Counted from the first letter of the stretch, positions 16,635 to 25,767 are shown. The stretch: 64,000 nucleotides of DNA from Planktosalinus sp963975935 (GCA_963975935.1 CAXBIQ010000002.1:238998-302997), one strand, 5' to 3'. Made by a program: numbers and translations. The notes: generated from the letters alone by a model not told the origin.

Positions 16635-17225
16635 ATGTTATCGAGAAAACAACGGTTTTTAAAAAGAAGTTTTGATGTAATCATTTCTCTAATAGCATTG
16701 ATTTTATTAATTATTCCCTTAATTTTGCTGCTTCTCATATCAAGACTCGATATTGGCTTACCGGGTTTGTTTGTCCAACAACGTATAGGCAAAGGAGGTA
16801 AACCCTTTAAAATGTATAAAATTAGGACGTTGAGAGGTAATAAACATCACAGCATTGAAGAAATTTTGAGTCATGAAACCCGGTATGGCAAATGGCTTCG
16901 AAAAACAAAACTTGATGAATTGCCGCAACTCTATAATGTACTGAAAGGAGATATGAGCCTGGTAGGACCAAGGCCAGACCTTCCGGGATATGCAGATGTT
17001 TTAAAGGGAGACGACAGGATTGTGCTTTCAGTAAGACCGGGCATTACAGGACCTGCAACATTGAAATATAAAGGGGAAGATAAACTTTTAAGAAAACAGC
17101 AGGACCCATTGCAATACAATGATGAGGTGATTTGGCCAGATAAAGTAAAAATAAACAAAGAATATGTGAGGAACTGGACATTTAACAGAGACCTGATGTA
17201 CATTTATAAATCAATAGTAAATTAA
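16635..17225 (+). CDS. Initiating sugar-phosphate transferase, small (PglC-like) form
   Basis: Predicted to move a sugar phosphate from a UDP-sugar to undecaprenyl phosphate, the first step of repeat-unit assembly. The 196-aa protein contains only the catalytic bacterial sugar transferase domain: one re-entrant hydrophobic segment (residues 12-37), then FVQQRIGKGGKPFKMYKIRT, KTKLDELPQLYNVLKGDMSLVGPRP with the Asp-Glu catalytic dyad. It lacks the N-terminal multi-helix part of WcaJ-type proteins; such a long form is encoded at 38248. It sits 84 bases after the kinase gene and 5 bases before the TviB-like gene. The sugar is unknown; a GalNAc-type or QuiNAc-type substrate would be typical. Confidence 0.88.
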   Translation: MLSRKQRFLKRSFDVIISLIALILLIIPLILLLLISRLDIGLPGLFVQQRIGKGGKPFKMYKIRTLRGNKHHSIEEILSHETRYGKWLRKTKLDELPQLYNVLKGDMSLVGPRPDLPGYADVLKGDDRIVLSVRPGITGPATLKYKGEDKLLRKQQDPLQYNDEVIWPDKVKINKEYVRNWTFNRDLMYIYKSIVN

Positions 17226-17230
17226 ACATA

Positions 17231-18517
17231 ATGATTGAAAAACCACATATAGCCGTTATAGGACTTGGGTATGTAGGACTGCCTCTTGCCGTGGAATTTG
17301 CAAAAAAATACAAAGTAACCGGTTTTGACATAAATAAAAAACGGGTATCAGAACTGCAAAACGGAAAAGACTTTACCCTTGAAGTGGAAGATGCAGATTT
17401 AAAAAGTGTTCTTGATTTAGAAGAAACCACAGGGCTTTTGGTAACTGACGATTCTGAACAATTAAAAGATGCATCCATTTATATAGTTACTGTACCCACA
17501 CCCACAGACAAATACAACCAACCCATACTTACGCCCCTTATCAAAGCCAGTGAAAATATAGCTAAGTATCTCAAAAAAGGAGATATCGTTATTTATGAAT
17601 CGACTGTATATCCGGGTGTGACAGAAGACATATGTGTGCCGGTTCTTGAAAAAAACTCAGGATTAAAATTCAACAGTGATTTTTATGCAGGATACTCACC
17701 CGAGCGCATCAACCCGGGCGACAAGACGCATACAGTGACCAAGATTTTAAAAGTGACTTCGGGCTCAACACCCGAAATAGCAAAAAAAGTAGACGATTTA
17801 TACAAATCTGTGATAACGGCAGGGACCCATTTGGCACCCTCAATTAAGGTGGCTGAAGCCGCTAAGGTGATTGAAAATTCACAGCGTGATATCAACATTG
17901 CATTTGTGAATGAACTTTCCAAGATATTCAGATTGCTAGAAATTGATACAAAAGCCGTACTAGAAGCGGCAGGTACAAAATGGAATTTCATCAAATTCAC
18001 ACCCGGCCTTGTGGGGGGGCACTGTATTGGTGTTGACCCATATTACCTTGCCCAAAAAGCGGTGGAGGAGGGGTACAATCCTGAAATTATTTTGGCAGGA
18101 AGAAGAATGAATGACGGTATGGGAGCTTATGTAGCTTCAGAAACCGTTAAACTGATGATTCAAAAAGATACCAAGGTCAAAAACGGAAACGTTCTTGTTT
18201 TGGGCATAACCTTTAAAGAAAACTGCCCTGATATCCGAAATTCAAAAGTCATTGATGTAATAAAAGAATTTAAAAAATATAACCTCAACGTTGACGTTTA
18301 TGATCCCTGGGCAAATGCAGAAGAGGTAGATTATGAGTTTCAAATCCCTATGATGAAAGATATGAACGGACTTGTTAAAAAATATAATGCAATTGTGCTG
18401 GCAGTATCACATCACCAGTTCAAAAACTTTGACCTTGATGCCCATAAAGCTGAAAACGCTGTGGTTTTTGATGTAAAATCATTTTTACCCATTGATAAAA
18501 TAGACGGAAGATTATAA
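17231..18517 (+). CDS. UDP-N-acetyl-hexosamine 6-dehydrogenase (TviB/WbpA type)
   Basis: NAD-dependent oxidation of a UDP-N-acetylhexosamine to the uronic acid by two steps. The 428-aa protein starts with a Rossmann motif IAVIGLGYVGLPLA, carries the catalytic cysteine at residue 265 in GGHCIGVDPYYLA, and has the C-terminal UDP-binding domain (VLVLGITFKENCPDIRNSK). The closest recalled relatives are TviB and WbpA-like enzymes. Its stop overlaps the start of the epimerase gene by one base (TAATG), so the two are coupled. The pair TviB plus TviC makes UDP-N-acetyl-galactosaminuronic acid in the Vi-antigen pathway, which I infer for this polymer. Confidence 0.9.
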   Translation: MIEKPHIAVIGLGYVGLPLAVEFAKKYKVTGFDINKKRVSELQNGKDFTLEVEDADLKSVLDLEETTGLLVTDDSEQLKDASIYIVTVPTPTDKYNQPILTPLIKASENIAKYLKKGDIVIYESTVYPGVTEDICVPVLEKNSGLKFNSDFYAGYSPERINPGDKTHTVTKILKVTSGSTPEIAKKVDDLYKSVITAGTHLAPSIKVAEAAKVIENSQRDINIAFVNELSKIFRLLEIDTKAVLEAAGTKWNFIKFTPGLVGGHCIGVDPYYLAQKAVEEGYNPEIILAGRRMNDGMGAYVASETVKLMIQKDTKVKNGNVLVLGITFKENCPDIRNSKVIDVIKEFKKYNLNVDVYDPWANAEEVDYEFQIPMMKDMNGLVKKYNAIVLAVSHHQFKNFDLDAHKAENAVVFDVKSFLPIDKIDGRL

Positions 18518-19491
18518 TGTACGACCACAAATATCACAATCAGGATTTATCAAAGTTTTCATTTCTCATCACCGGAGGAGCAGGGTTTATTGGCTCAAAC
18601 CTTGTGGCTTATTTACTGAAATACAAGGCAAAAAAAGTACGTGTTTTGGACAACCTGGCAACAGGTTTTTTAAAGAATATTTCTGAATTCCGGGACCTTT
18701 CAAACTTTGAATTTATGGAAGGTGATATACGGGATTTGGAAACCTGCAAAAGTGCAATGAAAGATATGGACTTTGTATCACATCAGGCAGCTTTGGGTTC
18801 TGTGCCGCGTTCCATTAATGACCCAATTACATCAAACGACGTCAATATAAACGGTTTTTTAAACATGCTTGTGGCACAAAAGGAGTCAGGTTCGGTGAAA
18901 CGACTTGTCTACGCTGCATCCAGCTCTACATATGGTGACAGTAAAAAACTGCCCAAAGTGGAGGATGAGATTGGCCGCCCTTTATCCCCTTACGCAGTGA
19001 CAAAATATGTAAATGAATTGTATGCAGACGTTTTTTACAAAACTTATAAAACCCAAACTATTGGCTTGAGGTATTTTAATGTGTTTGGACCCAACCAAAG
19101 CCCCACAGGTGCTTATGCTGCTGTGATACCCTTGTTTATGCAGGCTTTAAAGGACAAAAAAGCACCCACCATCAACGGTGACGGATTGCAAACCCGGGAT
19201 TTCACCTATGTTGAAAATGCTGTTCAGGCGAATGTGAAAGCTTTTTTTGCTGAAGAAAATGCTGTTAATGAAGTTTTCAATGTTGCATATGGTGAACAAA
19301 TCAGTTTAAATACTCTTTGGGAAAACTTACAGGATATTTCAAATACAGAGCTTGAAGCCGTTTATGGACCTCCAAGGGTAGGAGATGTCAGGGATTCGCT
19401 TGCTGAAATTTTAAAGGCTAAACAACTTTTAGGATATAAGCCGGAATTCAGCGTTTATGATGGTTTAAAAATAACGTGGAAGCATTTTTAA
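18517..19491 (+). CDS. UDP-sugar C4-epimerase (TviC/WbpP-like SDR)
   Basis: An extended short-chain dehydrogenase of 324 aa. The N-terminal NAD motif GGAGFIGS (about residues 20-27) and catalytic YAVTK (about 163-167) with the preceding SSS triad are intact. Features such as HQAALGSVPRSI and GLRYFNVFGPNQSP match the TviC/WbpP UDP-GlcNAc(A) 4-epimerase branch. It overlaps the dehydrogenase by one base, so the likely product of the pair is UDP-GalNAcA. A gap of 30 bases separates it from rmlB. Substrate assignment is by family and context only. Confidence 0.88.
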   Translation: MYDHKYHNQDLSKFSFLITGGAGFIGSNLVAYLLKYKAKKVRVLDNLATGFLKNISEFRDLSNFEFMEGDIRDLETCKSAMKDMDFVSHQAALGSVPRSINDPITSNDVNINGFLNMLVAQKESGSVKRLVYAASSSTYGDSKKLPKVEDEIGRPLSPYAVTKYVNELYADVFYKTYKTQTIGLRYFNVFGPNQSPTGAYAAVIPLFMQALKDKKAPTINGDGLQTRDFTYVENAVQANVKAFFAEENAVNEVFNVAYGEQISLNTLWENLQDISNTELEAVYGPPRVGDVRDSLAEILKAKQLLGYKPEFSVYDGLKITWKHF

Positions 19492-19521
19492 AGGAATACA
19501 AGGGTATATAATTTTTGTAAA

Positions 19522-20580
19522 ATGAAAAAAGTTTTAATTACAGGAGGTGCAGGTTTTATAGGTTCACACGTGGTGCGGCTCTTTGTAAATAAGTACCCAT
19601 ATTATCACATTTTCAACCTGGATCTATTGACCTATGCGGGCAATCTGGAAAATTTAAAAGACATTGAAAAGGCATCACACTATACTTTTATAAAAGCTGA
19701 CATCTGCGATGCGGAAACGATAGACAAGCTTTTCAAGATCCATAACTTTGATAGTGTAATACACCTTGCTGCCGAATCTCACGTTGACCGTTCCATTACA
19801 GATCCGTTGGCGTTTTTAAAAACCAATGTCCTGGGGACGGTAAATCTACTTAACGCAGCACGAGAAAACTGGAAAGAAAGTTTTGATGATAAATTGTTTT
19901 ACCATATCAGTACTGATGAAGTATACGGTACTTTGGGTGAAACGGGTTTGTTTTCAGAAACAACAAGCTATGACCCAAACTCACCGTATTCTGCTTCAAA
20001 AGCCAGTTCAGATCATTTTGTGAGAGCTTATGGAGAGACGTATGGTTTGCCTTATATCATTTCCAATTGTTCAAATAATTACGGTCCCAATCAGTTTCCG
20101 GAAAAACTCATCCCGCTTTTTATTCATAATATTATTGAAAAGAAACCACTTCCGGTTTATGGTGACGGAAATTATACCCGTGACTGGCTCTATGTAATTG
20201 ATCATGCACACGCTATCGATCTGGCATTTCACAAGGGTAAAGAAGGGGAAACCTATAACATAGGAGGTTTTAATGAATGGAAAAATATTGACCTCGTTAA
20301 AGTTCTTTGTGCCCAAATGGATAAAAAACTGAATAGAGCACCCGGAACCTCAGAGCAATTAATAACCTTTGTGAAAGATCGCCCCGGTCACGATTTGCGC
20401 TATGCTATTGATGCTTCAAAAATCAATAAGGAATTAGACTGGAAGCCGTCGGTCACATTTGAAGAAGGACTTTCCAAAACCATTGACTGGTATTTAAATA
20501 ATAAAGCTTGGTTGAGTCACGTCACAACAGGAGAATATCAGGAGTATTACAAAAAGCAATACAAAACAAACTCATTATGA
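19522..20580 (+). CDS. rmlB: dTDP-glucose 4,6-dehydratase
   Basis: Converts dTDP-glucose to dTDP-4-keto-6-deoxyglucose. The 352-aa protein has the NAD motif GGAGFIGSHV (residues 7-16), the catalytic STDEVYG and YSASKASSD (Tyr-xxx-Lys), and full family length. It overlaps rmlA by four bases (ATGA), so the substrate-making and substrate-using genes are coupled in the order B-A. The usual companions rmlC and rmlD are not in this window, so the fate of the keto sugar (rhamnose, or an amino sugar such as a Qui4N/Fuc3N derivative) is open. Confidence 0.93.
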   Translation: MKKVLITGGAGFIGSHVVRLFVNKYPYYHIFNLDLLTYAGNLENLKDIEKASHYTFIKADICDAETIDKLFKIHNFDSVIHLAAESHVDRSITDPLAFLKTNVLGTVNLLNAARENWKESFDDKLFYHISTDEVYGTLGETGLFSETTSYDPNSPYSASKASSDHFVRAYGETYGLPYIISNCSNNYGPNQFPEKLIPLFIHNIIEKKPLPVYGDGNYTRDWLYVIDHAHAIDLAFHKGKEGETYNIGGFNEWKNIDLVKVLCAQMDKKLNRAPGTSEQLITFVKDRPGHDLRYAIDASKINKELDWKPSVTFEEGLSKTIDWYLNNKAWLSHVTTGEYQEYYKKQYKTNSL

Positions 20581-21449
20581 AAGGAATTATATTAGCCGGT
20601 GGCGCAGGGACACGCTTGCACCCGTTGACACAAGTAGTTTCCAAACAACTTCTTCCCGTGTATGATAAACCGATGATTTACTATCCGCTTTCGGTTCTGA
20701 TGCTGGCTGATATTAAGGATATACTGATTATTTCCACCCCTGCTGATTTGCCCAATTTCGAAAAATTATTCGGTGATGGGTCACATTTGGGGATTTCAAT
20801 ATCTTATGCAGAGCAACCTTCTCCAGACGGACTAGCCCAGGCTTTTATTATTGGCGAAAAGTTTATTGGAGAAGATGATGTGTGCCTGATTTTAGGAGAT
20901 AATATTTTTTATGGTGCAGGCTTTCAAAAATTGCTGAACGAAGCTAAAAACCAGGTTTCTGAGGCAAATAACGCATCTGTTTTTGGTTATTATGTAGACG
21001 ACCCCGAGCGTTATGGCGTGGCTTCTTTTGATGAAGACGGGCAAGTGCTCAGTATAGAAGAAAAACCAAAATACCCCAAAAGCAACTATGCGGTTGTGGG
21101 GCTTTATTTTTATCCTAATTCTGTTGTCAGGATAGCAAAAGCTGTCAAACCATCAGAAAGGGGCGAGCTTGAGATTACGGCTGTTAATGAAGCGTACCTC
21201 AGGGAGCAAAAACTTAAAATGCATATTATGAGCCGGGGTTTTGCCTGGCTTGACACAGGAACACACGAGGCGTTGACAGAAGCGACTGAGTTTGTAAAAA
21301 CAATTGAGAAACGCACAGGACTGAAAATAGGTTGTATTGAAGAAGTTGCCTATCGCAAAGGCTTTATTAATTCAGAAAAATTAAATCATCTGGCAGAACC
21401 CCTGTTAAAGAGTGGTTATGGCAGATATCTTAAAAATATCGTAAAATAA
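20577..21449 (+). CDS. rmlA: Glucose-1-phosphate thymidylyltransferase
   Basis: Makes dTDP-glucose from dTTP and glucose-1-phosphate. The 290-aa protein begins MKGIILAGGAGTRLHPLT, the nucleotidyltransferase signature, followed by SKQLLPVYDKPMIYYPLS and GDNIFYG. The frame is open upstream to 20508, but the ATG at 20577, within the stop of rmlB, starts exactly at the conserved N-terminus. Its product feeds the rmlB enzyme encoded just before. Feedback inhibition by dTDP-rhamnose is typical of the family but cannot be read from the sequence. It is the last enzyme gene of this polysaccharide block. Confidence 0.94.
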   Translation: MKGIILAGGAGTRLHPLTQVVSKQLLPVYDKPMIYYPLSVLMLADIKDILIISTPADLPNFEKLFGDGSHLGISISYAEQPSPDGLAQAFIIGEKFIGEDDVCLILGDNIFYGAGFQKLLNEAKNQVSEANNASVFGYYVDDPERYGVASFDEDGQVLSIEEKPKYPKSNYAVVGLYFYPNSVVRIAKAVKPSERGELEITAVNEAYLREQKLKMHIMSRGFAWLDTGTHEALTEATEFVKTIEKRTGLKIGCIEEVAYRKGFINSEKLNHLAEPLLKSGYGRYLKNIVK

Positions 21450-21501
21450 TACGAATCCCCATCGTAAACCGTTTTCATATAAACAACAAAAAAACCTACT
21501 T

Positions 21502-22143
21502 ATGAAATTACAAATCACCCACTTACTGGTGGTATTTTTTTTATCATTACCTCTTTTTTCTCAAGAGGAAGACCGCTATAACAAATTTTCAGCTGAAGCA
21601 GGCATAGGCGTTCACGTCCCGTTGGCCCCTAATGACTTTATAAGCCGAAGCAATTATGTAAGCCTTGGGCATACAGAAATAGGGCTTCGTTATATGTTCA
21701 ATCAGAAACTAGGGTTGAAACTGGCCTATGCAAACAATCGCTTTCGTGATCAGGATAATTCAGATTTAGGTATTAATTACAACCGCATTGGTATTGAAGG
21801 ACACTATAACTTAGGCAGGCTTTTATTGCCTTATTATATTTATAATAAAGTTGCATTTTTTGGTCATGCGGGAGTGAGTTATGCCAGAGCATCTCCTGTT
21901 AAAGAAAGTTTTTCTGAGCAAACAGGTACCCTAAGCATTGGTTTTAAACCTCAGGTAAAAATCACAGACCGCATTTCTGTCTTTGCTGACGGAAGTTATC
22001 ATTTCAATTTCAAACAACATTACAGTTATTCAGGACAACTACTTTCTCCTGGTTTTGAAGAGGAGATGGGAAGCTTTACGACCCTGAGTTTTGGTGTGAT
22101 TTTCAATCTGGGTAATAAAAAACATCACGCAGACTGGTATTGA
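21502..22143 (+). CDS. Outer-membrane beta-barrel protein, 213 aa
   Basis: A signal peptide (MKLQITHLLVVFFLSLPLFSQ) is followed by alternating amphipathic strands typical of a small outer-membrane barrel (about eight strands), ending in a strand with phenylalanine near the C-terminus (FGVIFNLG) and a short basic tail HHADWY. I do not recognise a named family. It lies 52 bases after rmlA on the same strand, so it may belong to the polysaccharide transcript, but nothing links it to export. It is followed by an inverted repeat lacking a T-tract (22185-22208). Confidence 0.75.
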   Translation: MKLQITHLLVVFFLSLPLFSQEEDRYNKFSAEAGIGVHVPLAPNDFISRSNYVSLGHTEIGLRYMFNQKLGLKLAYANNRFRDQDNSDLGINYNRIGIEGHYNLGRLLLPYYIYNKVAFFGHAGVSYARASPVKESFSEQTGTLSIGFKPQVKITDRISVFADGSYHFNFKQHYSYSGQLLSPGFEEEMGSFTTLSFGVIFNLGNKKHHADWY

Positions 22144-22271
22144 TTTTTTGGATATAAATTCCTTTCTATTTTCTGATTGTTTCCCTGACAGGCTATAACC
22201 CTGGTCAGCTGTTAAACCTTTTCTAAAAATTAGAAATTGTTGGTTGATATTGGTAAATTAGAGAAAAATTG

Positions 22272-23177
22272 ATGATGAGAATATTAATTACAGGAGCAAC
22301 AGGACTTATAGGAACTGAAATTGTAAAATTATGCCGGGAGCAGGAAATAAGTATTCATTATTTGACAACCTCAAAGTCCAAAATTGAGGAAGAAGAAAAT
22401 TACCGGGGGTTTTACTGGAATGCCAAGCAAGGAGATATTGACGTTCAATGCCTTGATGGAGTTGATGCTATCATTCATCTTGCAGGTGCCCCTATTTCAA
22501 AACCGTGGACTTCCAGCTATAAGACTGAAATTCTGGAAAGCAGGATACTAACCGGAAATTTACTCTTCAATACGCTTCAAAAAAACAAACACGAGGTAAA
22601 ACAATTTATTTCTGCAAGCGGCATCAGTATTTACCCCAGCGATTTTGATAAAACTTATACCGAAGAAAGCAGTAATACAGCAACTACCTTTTTAGGGAAT
22701 GTAGTATCGAGCTGGGAGGAAGTGGCAGATAAATTTTCTATTGGAGGTTTGAAAGTTGCTAAAATCAGAACGGGATTGGTTCTTGATGGAGAAGAAGGAG
22801 CCTTACCCAAAATAGTCAAACCCATAAAGCTCGGTGCAGGAGCACCTCTGGCATCAGGAAAGCAATGGCAGTCCTGGATTCATATTGAGGATATCGCCCG
22901 TCTTTATTTACATGTGTTAACCAATTCCCTGGAAGGAAGTTACAATGCTGTAAGCCCGCAACCGGTGACAAATAAAGAATTAACAAAAGCCATAGCAAAT
23001 CACCTTAATAAACCATTGTGGTTACCAAATGTCCCAAAGTTTATGCTGGAATTAACTTTAGGGGAAATGGCCACTCTGGTCCTGGAAAGTCAGAAAGTAA
23101 GCTCTGATAAAATTGAGAAACAAGGTTTTACATTTAAATACCCTGATATTGAAAGTGCTGTAAACGACTTACTTTAA
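22272..23177 (+). CDS. TIGR01777-family NAD(P)-dependent epimerase/oxidoreductase (YfcH-like)
   Basis: An atypical short-chain dehydrogenase of 301 aa. The N-terminal motif RILITGATGLIGTEI binds the dinucleotide. HLAGAPISKPW, SRILTGNLLFNTL, ASGISIY and the C-terminal DUF1731-like segment (PLWLPNVPKFMLELTLGEMA) identify the TIGR01777/YfcH family, whose substrate is unknown. The frame could begin with TTG at 22269, but two ATG codons follow at once (22272, 22275), and I use the first. It ends before a bidirectional terminator shared with the convergent yceI gene. Confidence 0.85.
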   Translation: MMRILITGATGLIGTEIVKLCREQEISIHYLTTSKSKIEEEENYRGFYWNAKQGDIDVQCLDGVDAIIHLAGAPISKPWTSSYKTEILESRILTGNLLFNTLQKNKHEVKQFISASGISIYPSDFDKTYTEESSNTATTFLGNVVSSWEEVADKFSIGGLKVAKIRTGLVLDGEEGALPKIVKPIKLGAGAPLASGKQWQSWIHIEDIARLYLHVLTNSLEGSYNAVSPQPVTNKELTKAIANHLNKPLWLPNVPKFMLELTLGEMATLVLESQKVSSDKIEKQGFTFKYPDIESAVNDLL

Positions 23178-23183
23178 TAAAAA

Positions 23184-23216
23184 AACACTCCAAATTTTTG
23201 GAGTGTTTTTTTATTA
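23184..23216. terminator. Bidirectional intrinsic terminator
   Basis: AACACTCCAA pairs perfectly with TTGGAGTGTT around a loop of A/T bases. T-runs follow on the plus strand (23206-23213) and A-runs precede it (23178-23185), so it can stop both the oxidoreductase at 23177 and yceI at 23234. Confidence 0.85.
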
Positions 23217-23233
23217 AAACTATAACTGAATAT

Positions 23234-23908
23234 TTAAGCTTTTTGAGCTTCTACATAAATTGTCAATTCAATGGTGTCATTGATAAATTTATCTCCCAGA
23301 TTGTCAAAAACAGATTTTGAACCAAAATTTGCATTCCATTCTGTTCTGTCAATACCAAAGGTTTCACTTTGTAAAATCATTTTATCTCCTTCAATAGAAA
23401 CATTCACGGGAAAAGTAACACTCTTTGTTACATCTTTCATCGTTAGATTTCCTGTCATCATAGTTTTTCCGTCAACTTCAGAAACATTACTAACTTCAAA
23501 TGTTGAAACAGGATATTTTGGGGCATTAAAAAAATCGCCTTCTTTTCCTTCAGCAGTTCCTTTCAAATGAGCTTCAAGATCTTCTTTCCCCTCACCTTCC
23601 TTAAGGTCTGTTACTGTAATGGAATGCATATCCATCTGAAAAGTACCGCTTACAATTCTATTTTCATCATTTAAAGCTACTTCTCCTTTATTCAGGTTGA
23701 TATAACCTGTGTGCGTTCCTGTGGGTTTTTCACCTTTCCAGTCTATTTTAGAAGCATCTGTATTTACAGTATAGGTAGAAGCTACTTCGGTTATTTCCTC
23801 AATGTTCTCAGCATCACTGGTCTCAACTTTGTTTTTGTCATTTTTACATGCAAGAGCGGTAATTACAACAAATGACGCTACAAATAATTTAATTACATTT
23901 TTTTTCAT
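23234..23908 (-). CDS. YceI-like lipoprotein
   Basis: A 224-aa exported protein: a signal peptide ends in ITALACK (lipobox cysteine near residue 21), an acidic linker follows (residues 22-45), then a lipocalin-like YceI domain (YTVNTDASKIDWKGEKPTGTHTGYINLNKGEV, later FGIDRTEWNANFG). YceI domains bind polyisoprenoid-like lipids; the ligand here is unknown. A lipoprotein without the Bacteroidota surface-export signal is expected in the periplasm, but I cannot fix the side. It is divergent from grpE and has its own TACATTTG box (23938-23945). Confidence 0.88.
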   Translation of the reverse strand: MKKNVIKLFVASFVVITALACKNDKNKVETSDAENIEEITEVASTYTVNTDASKIDWKGEKPTGTHTGYINLNKGEVALNDENRIVSGTFQMDMHSITVTDLKEGEGKEDLEAHLKGTAEGKEGDFFNAPKYPVSTFEVSNVSEVDGKTMMTGNLTMKDVTKSVTFPVNVSIEGDKMILQSETFGIDRTEWNANFGSKSVFDNLGDKFINDTIELTIYVEAQKA

Positions 23909-23937
23909 GGCTTGTGTTAATTTTTTAGTTTACTTAA

Positions 23938-23945
23938 CAAATGTA
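23938..23945 (-). promoter_or_regulatory. Probable yceI promoter -7 box
   Basis: The minus strand reads TACATTTG, an exact TAnnTTTG match, ending 29 bases before the ATG at 23908. No clear -33 TTTG at the right distance was seen. Confidence 0.45.
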
Positions 23946-23998
23946 ACAAGCAGCAACCTCTTTTTTCTTAAATTCCTATTAATTTTTTTGAGTGACAA

Positions 23999-24031
23999 TT
24001 TGACACAAAAGAAGCTATGGCAATACTTTTG
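23999..24031 (+). promoter_or_regulatory. Promoter of grpE-dnaJ
   Basis: TTTG (23999-24002), a 21-bp spacer and TACTTTTG (24024-24031) form a full Bacteroidota housekeeping promoter. The start would be near 24038, about 35 bases before the grpE ATG. No CIRCE inverted repeat is visible. Confidence 0.65.
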
Positions 24032-24072
24032 TAATAGAGATGTGAGTATAATTATAGAAACAGATCTCAAAA

Positions 24073-24615
24073 ATGAGTAAAAAAGATAAAAACAAGGCTA
24101 CAGCTACTGCCGAAAAACCTAAAAACAAGGAAAATAAAGCAGAAACAATCATTGAAACTTTAGAAGATAAAAATCAAGCGCTGCAGGAAGAACTGGAGAA
24201 AGAAAAAGAACGCAATCTGCGTTTGTTTGCAGAATTTGAAAATTATAAAAAGCGCACTATAAAAGAGCGTCTGGACCTGTTTAAATCAGCAGGTCAGGAT
24301 GTGATACAGTCACTTGTTCCTGTACTGGATGATTTTGACAGGGCTTTGATTGAACTCAAAAAATCTGAAGATGACACCCTGTATAAAGGGGTTTTGCTAA
24401 TTCACAATAAATTCAAAGAGACGCTTAAAATAAAAGGCCTCAGCCCACTCGAGGTGAAGCAGGGTGATGCCTTTGATGCAGACATTCATGAAGCCATCAC
24501 ACAAATACCGGCACCCTCTGAGGAATTAAAAGGTAAAATAATTGACGTAGTTGAGAAAGGGTATCAGCTGGGCGACAAGATTTTAAGGTACCCCAAAGTA
24601 GTCATAGGACAATAA
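24073..24615 (+). CDS. grpE: Nucleotide exchange factor GrpE
   Basis: Co-chaperone that releases ADP from DnaK. The 180-aa protein has a Lys/Glu-rich, disordered N-terminus, a long coiled coil (about residues 30-85, including RLFAEFENYKKRT) and the C-terminal beta domain with the signature LEVKQGDAFDADIHEAI and VVEKGYQLGDKILRYPKVVIGQ. It is 24 bases upstream of dnaJ and shares its promoter. No dnaK or hrcA is next to it, which is common in Bacteroidota. The ATG at 24073 is the natural start. Confidence 0.96.
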   Translation: MSKKDKNKATATAEKPKNKENKAETIIETLEDKNQALQEELEKEKERNLRLFAEFENYKKRTIKERLDLFKSAGQDVIQSLVPVLDDFDRALIELKKSEDDTLYKGVLLIHNKFKETLKIKGLSPLEVKQGDAFDADIHEAITQIPAPSEELKGKIIDVVEKGYQLGDKILRYPKVVIGQ

Positions 24616-24639
24616 ATTTTTGACCAGATATAAAATTTC

Positions 24640-25767
24640 ATGAAAGAAGATTATTACGATATATTAGGAATAAGCAAGAGCGCTTCTACCGCTGAAATCA
24701 AAAAAGCGTATAGAAAAAAAGCACTTGAATATCACCCTGACAAAAACCCGGGAGACGAAAAGGCAGAGGAAATGTTCAAAAAGTCAGCCGAAGCTTATGA
24801 AGTCTTAAGCAATCCTGAAAAACGTTCGCGGTATGATCAGTATGGTCATCAGGCTTTTGATGGTTCCGGCGGCTTTGGTGGTGGCGGAATGAATATGGAA
24901 GATATATTCAGTCAGTTTGGTGATATTTTCGGAGGTGCCTTTGGTGGAGGAGGTGGCGGATTTTCAGGATTTGGCGGTTTTGGCGGGGGCGGCCAGCGCA
25001 GAATGAAAGGAAGCAACCTTAGAATTAGAGTGTCGCTCACCCTCGAAGAAATTGCCCATGGTGTTGAGAAAAAAATCAAGGTAAAACGCAAAAAGAAAGC
25101 AGAAGGCACAACATATAAAACCTGCTCAACCTGTAATGGAGCTGGCCAGGTAACCCGCATCACAAACACCATTTTGGGCCGCATGCAAACAGCTTCAGCC
25201 TGTCCTTCCTGTAAGGGTTCAGGACAGATTATTGATAAAAAGCCAGCCAATGCTGATGCTGAAGGAATGTTGCAGACAGAAGAAACGGTTTCCATTAAGA
25301 TTCCCGCAGGAGTTGTTGATGGAATGCAGTTAAAAGTCACCGGAAAAGGTAATGAAGCACCCGGAAACGGAATTGCAGGGGATCTTATTGTCGCTATTGA
25401 AGAAAAACCTCACCCCACACTTCAACGTGAGGGAGATAATCTGCATTATGATTTGTATGTCAGTTTTTCTGAAGCAGCAATGGGAACATCAAAAGAAATA
25501 GATACCGTTACCGGAAAAGTGAGAATCAAGATAGAAGAAGGTGTGCAAAGCGGTAAAATATTACGACTTAGAAGCAAAGGTATACCAAGCATCAATGGCT
25601 ATGGCTCCGGAGACTTACTGGTTCACGTCAACGTCTGGACACCTAAAACTTTATCAAAAGAACAAAAAGACTTTTTTGAAAAAATGAAGGATGACCCTAA
25701 TTTTCAGCCAAGTCCGCAAACAGATGATAAATCTTTCTTTGAAAAAGTAAAAGATATGTTTTCCTGA
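24640..25767 (+). CDS. dnaJ: Chaperone DnaJ with reduced zinc-finger domain
   Basis: Hsp40 co-chaperone that delivers substrates to DnaK. The 375-aa protein has a J domain with HPD (residues 33-35 in EYHPDKNPG), a Gly/Phe-rich linker (about 74-125), two CxxCxGxG repeats (CSTCNGAG and CPSCKGSG, near residues 164-198), and the C-terminal peptide-binding domains. Canonical DnaJ has four such repeats and two zinc sites; here only one zinc site could form. I recall this reduced form in other Flavobacteriia, so it is probably ancestral and not damage. It ends before a hairpin terminator. Confidence 0.95.
   Translation: MKEDYYDILGISKSASTAEIKKAYRKKALEYHPDKNPGDEKAEEMFKKSAEAYEVLSNPEKRSRYDQYGHQAFDGSGGFGGGGMNMEDIFSQFGDIFGGAFGGGGGGFSGFGGFGGGGQRRMKGSNLRIRVSLTLEEIAHGVEKKIKVKRKKKAEGTTYKTCSTCNGAGQVTRITNTILGRMQTASACPSCKGSGQIIDKKPANADAEGMLQTEETVSIKIPAGVVDGMQLKVTGKGNEAPGNGIAGDLIVAIEEKPHPTLQREGDNLHYDLYVSFSEAAMGTSKEIDTVTGKVRIKIEEGVQSGKILRLRSKGIPSINGYGSGDLLVHVNVWTPKTLSKEQKDFFEKMKDDPNFQPSPQTDDKSFFEKVKDMFS

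Noticed and set aside
22185..22208. Inverted repeat CTGACAGG/CCTGGTCAG after the barrel gene at 21502
   Set aside because: Needs a bulge and lacks a T-tract; may be a weak stem but no function can be supported.
24912..25340. 142-aa ORF on the minus strand opposite dnaJ
   Set aside because: Pro-rich sequence is a by-product of the Gly-rich linker of DnaJ in the opposite frame; no start signal or homology.
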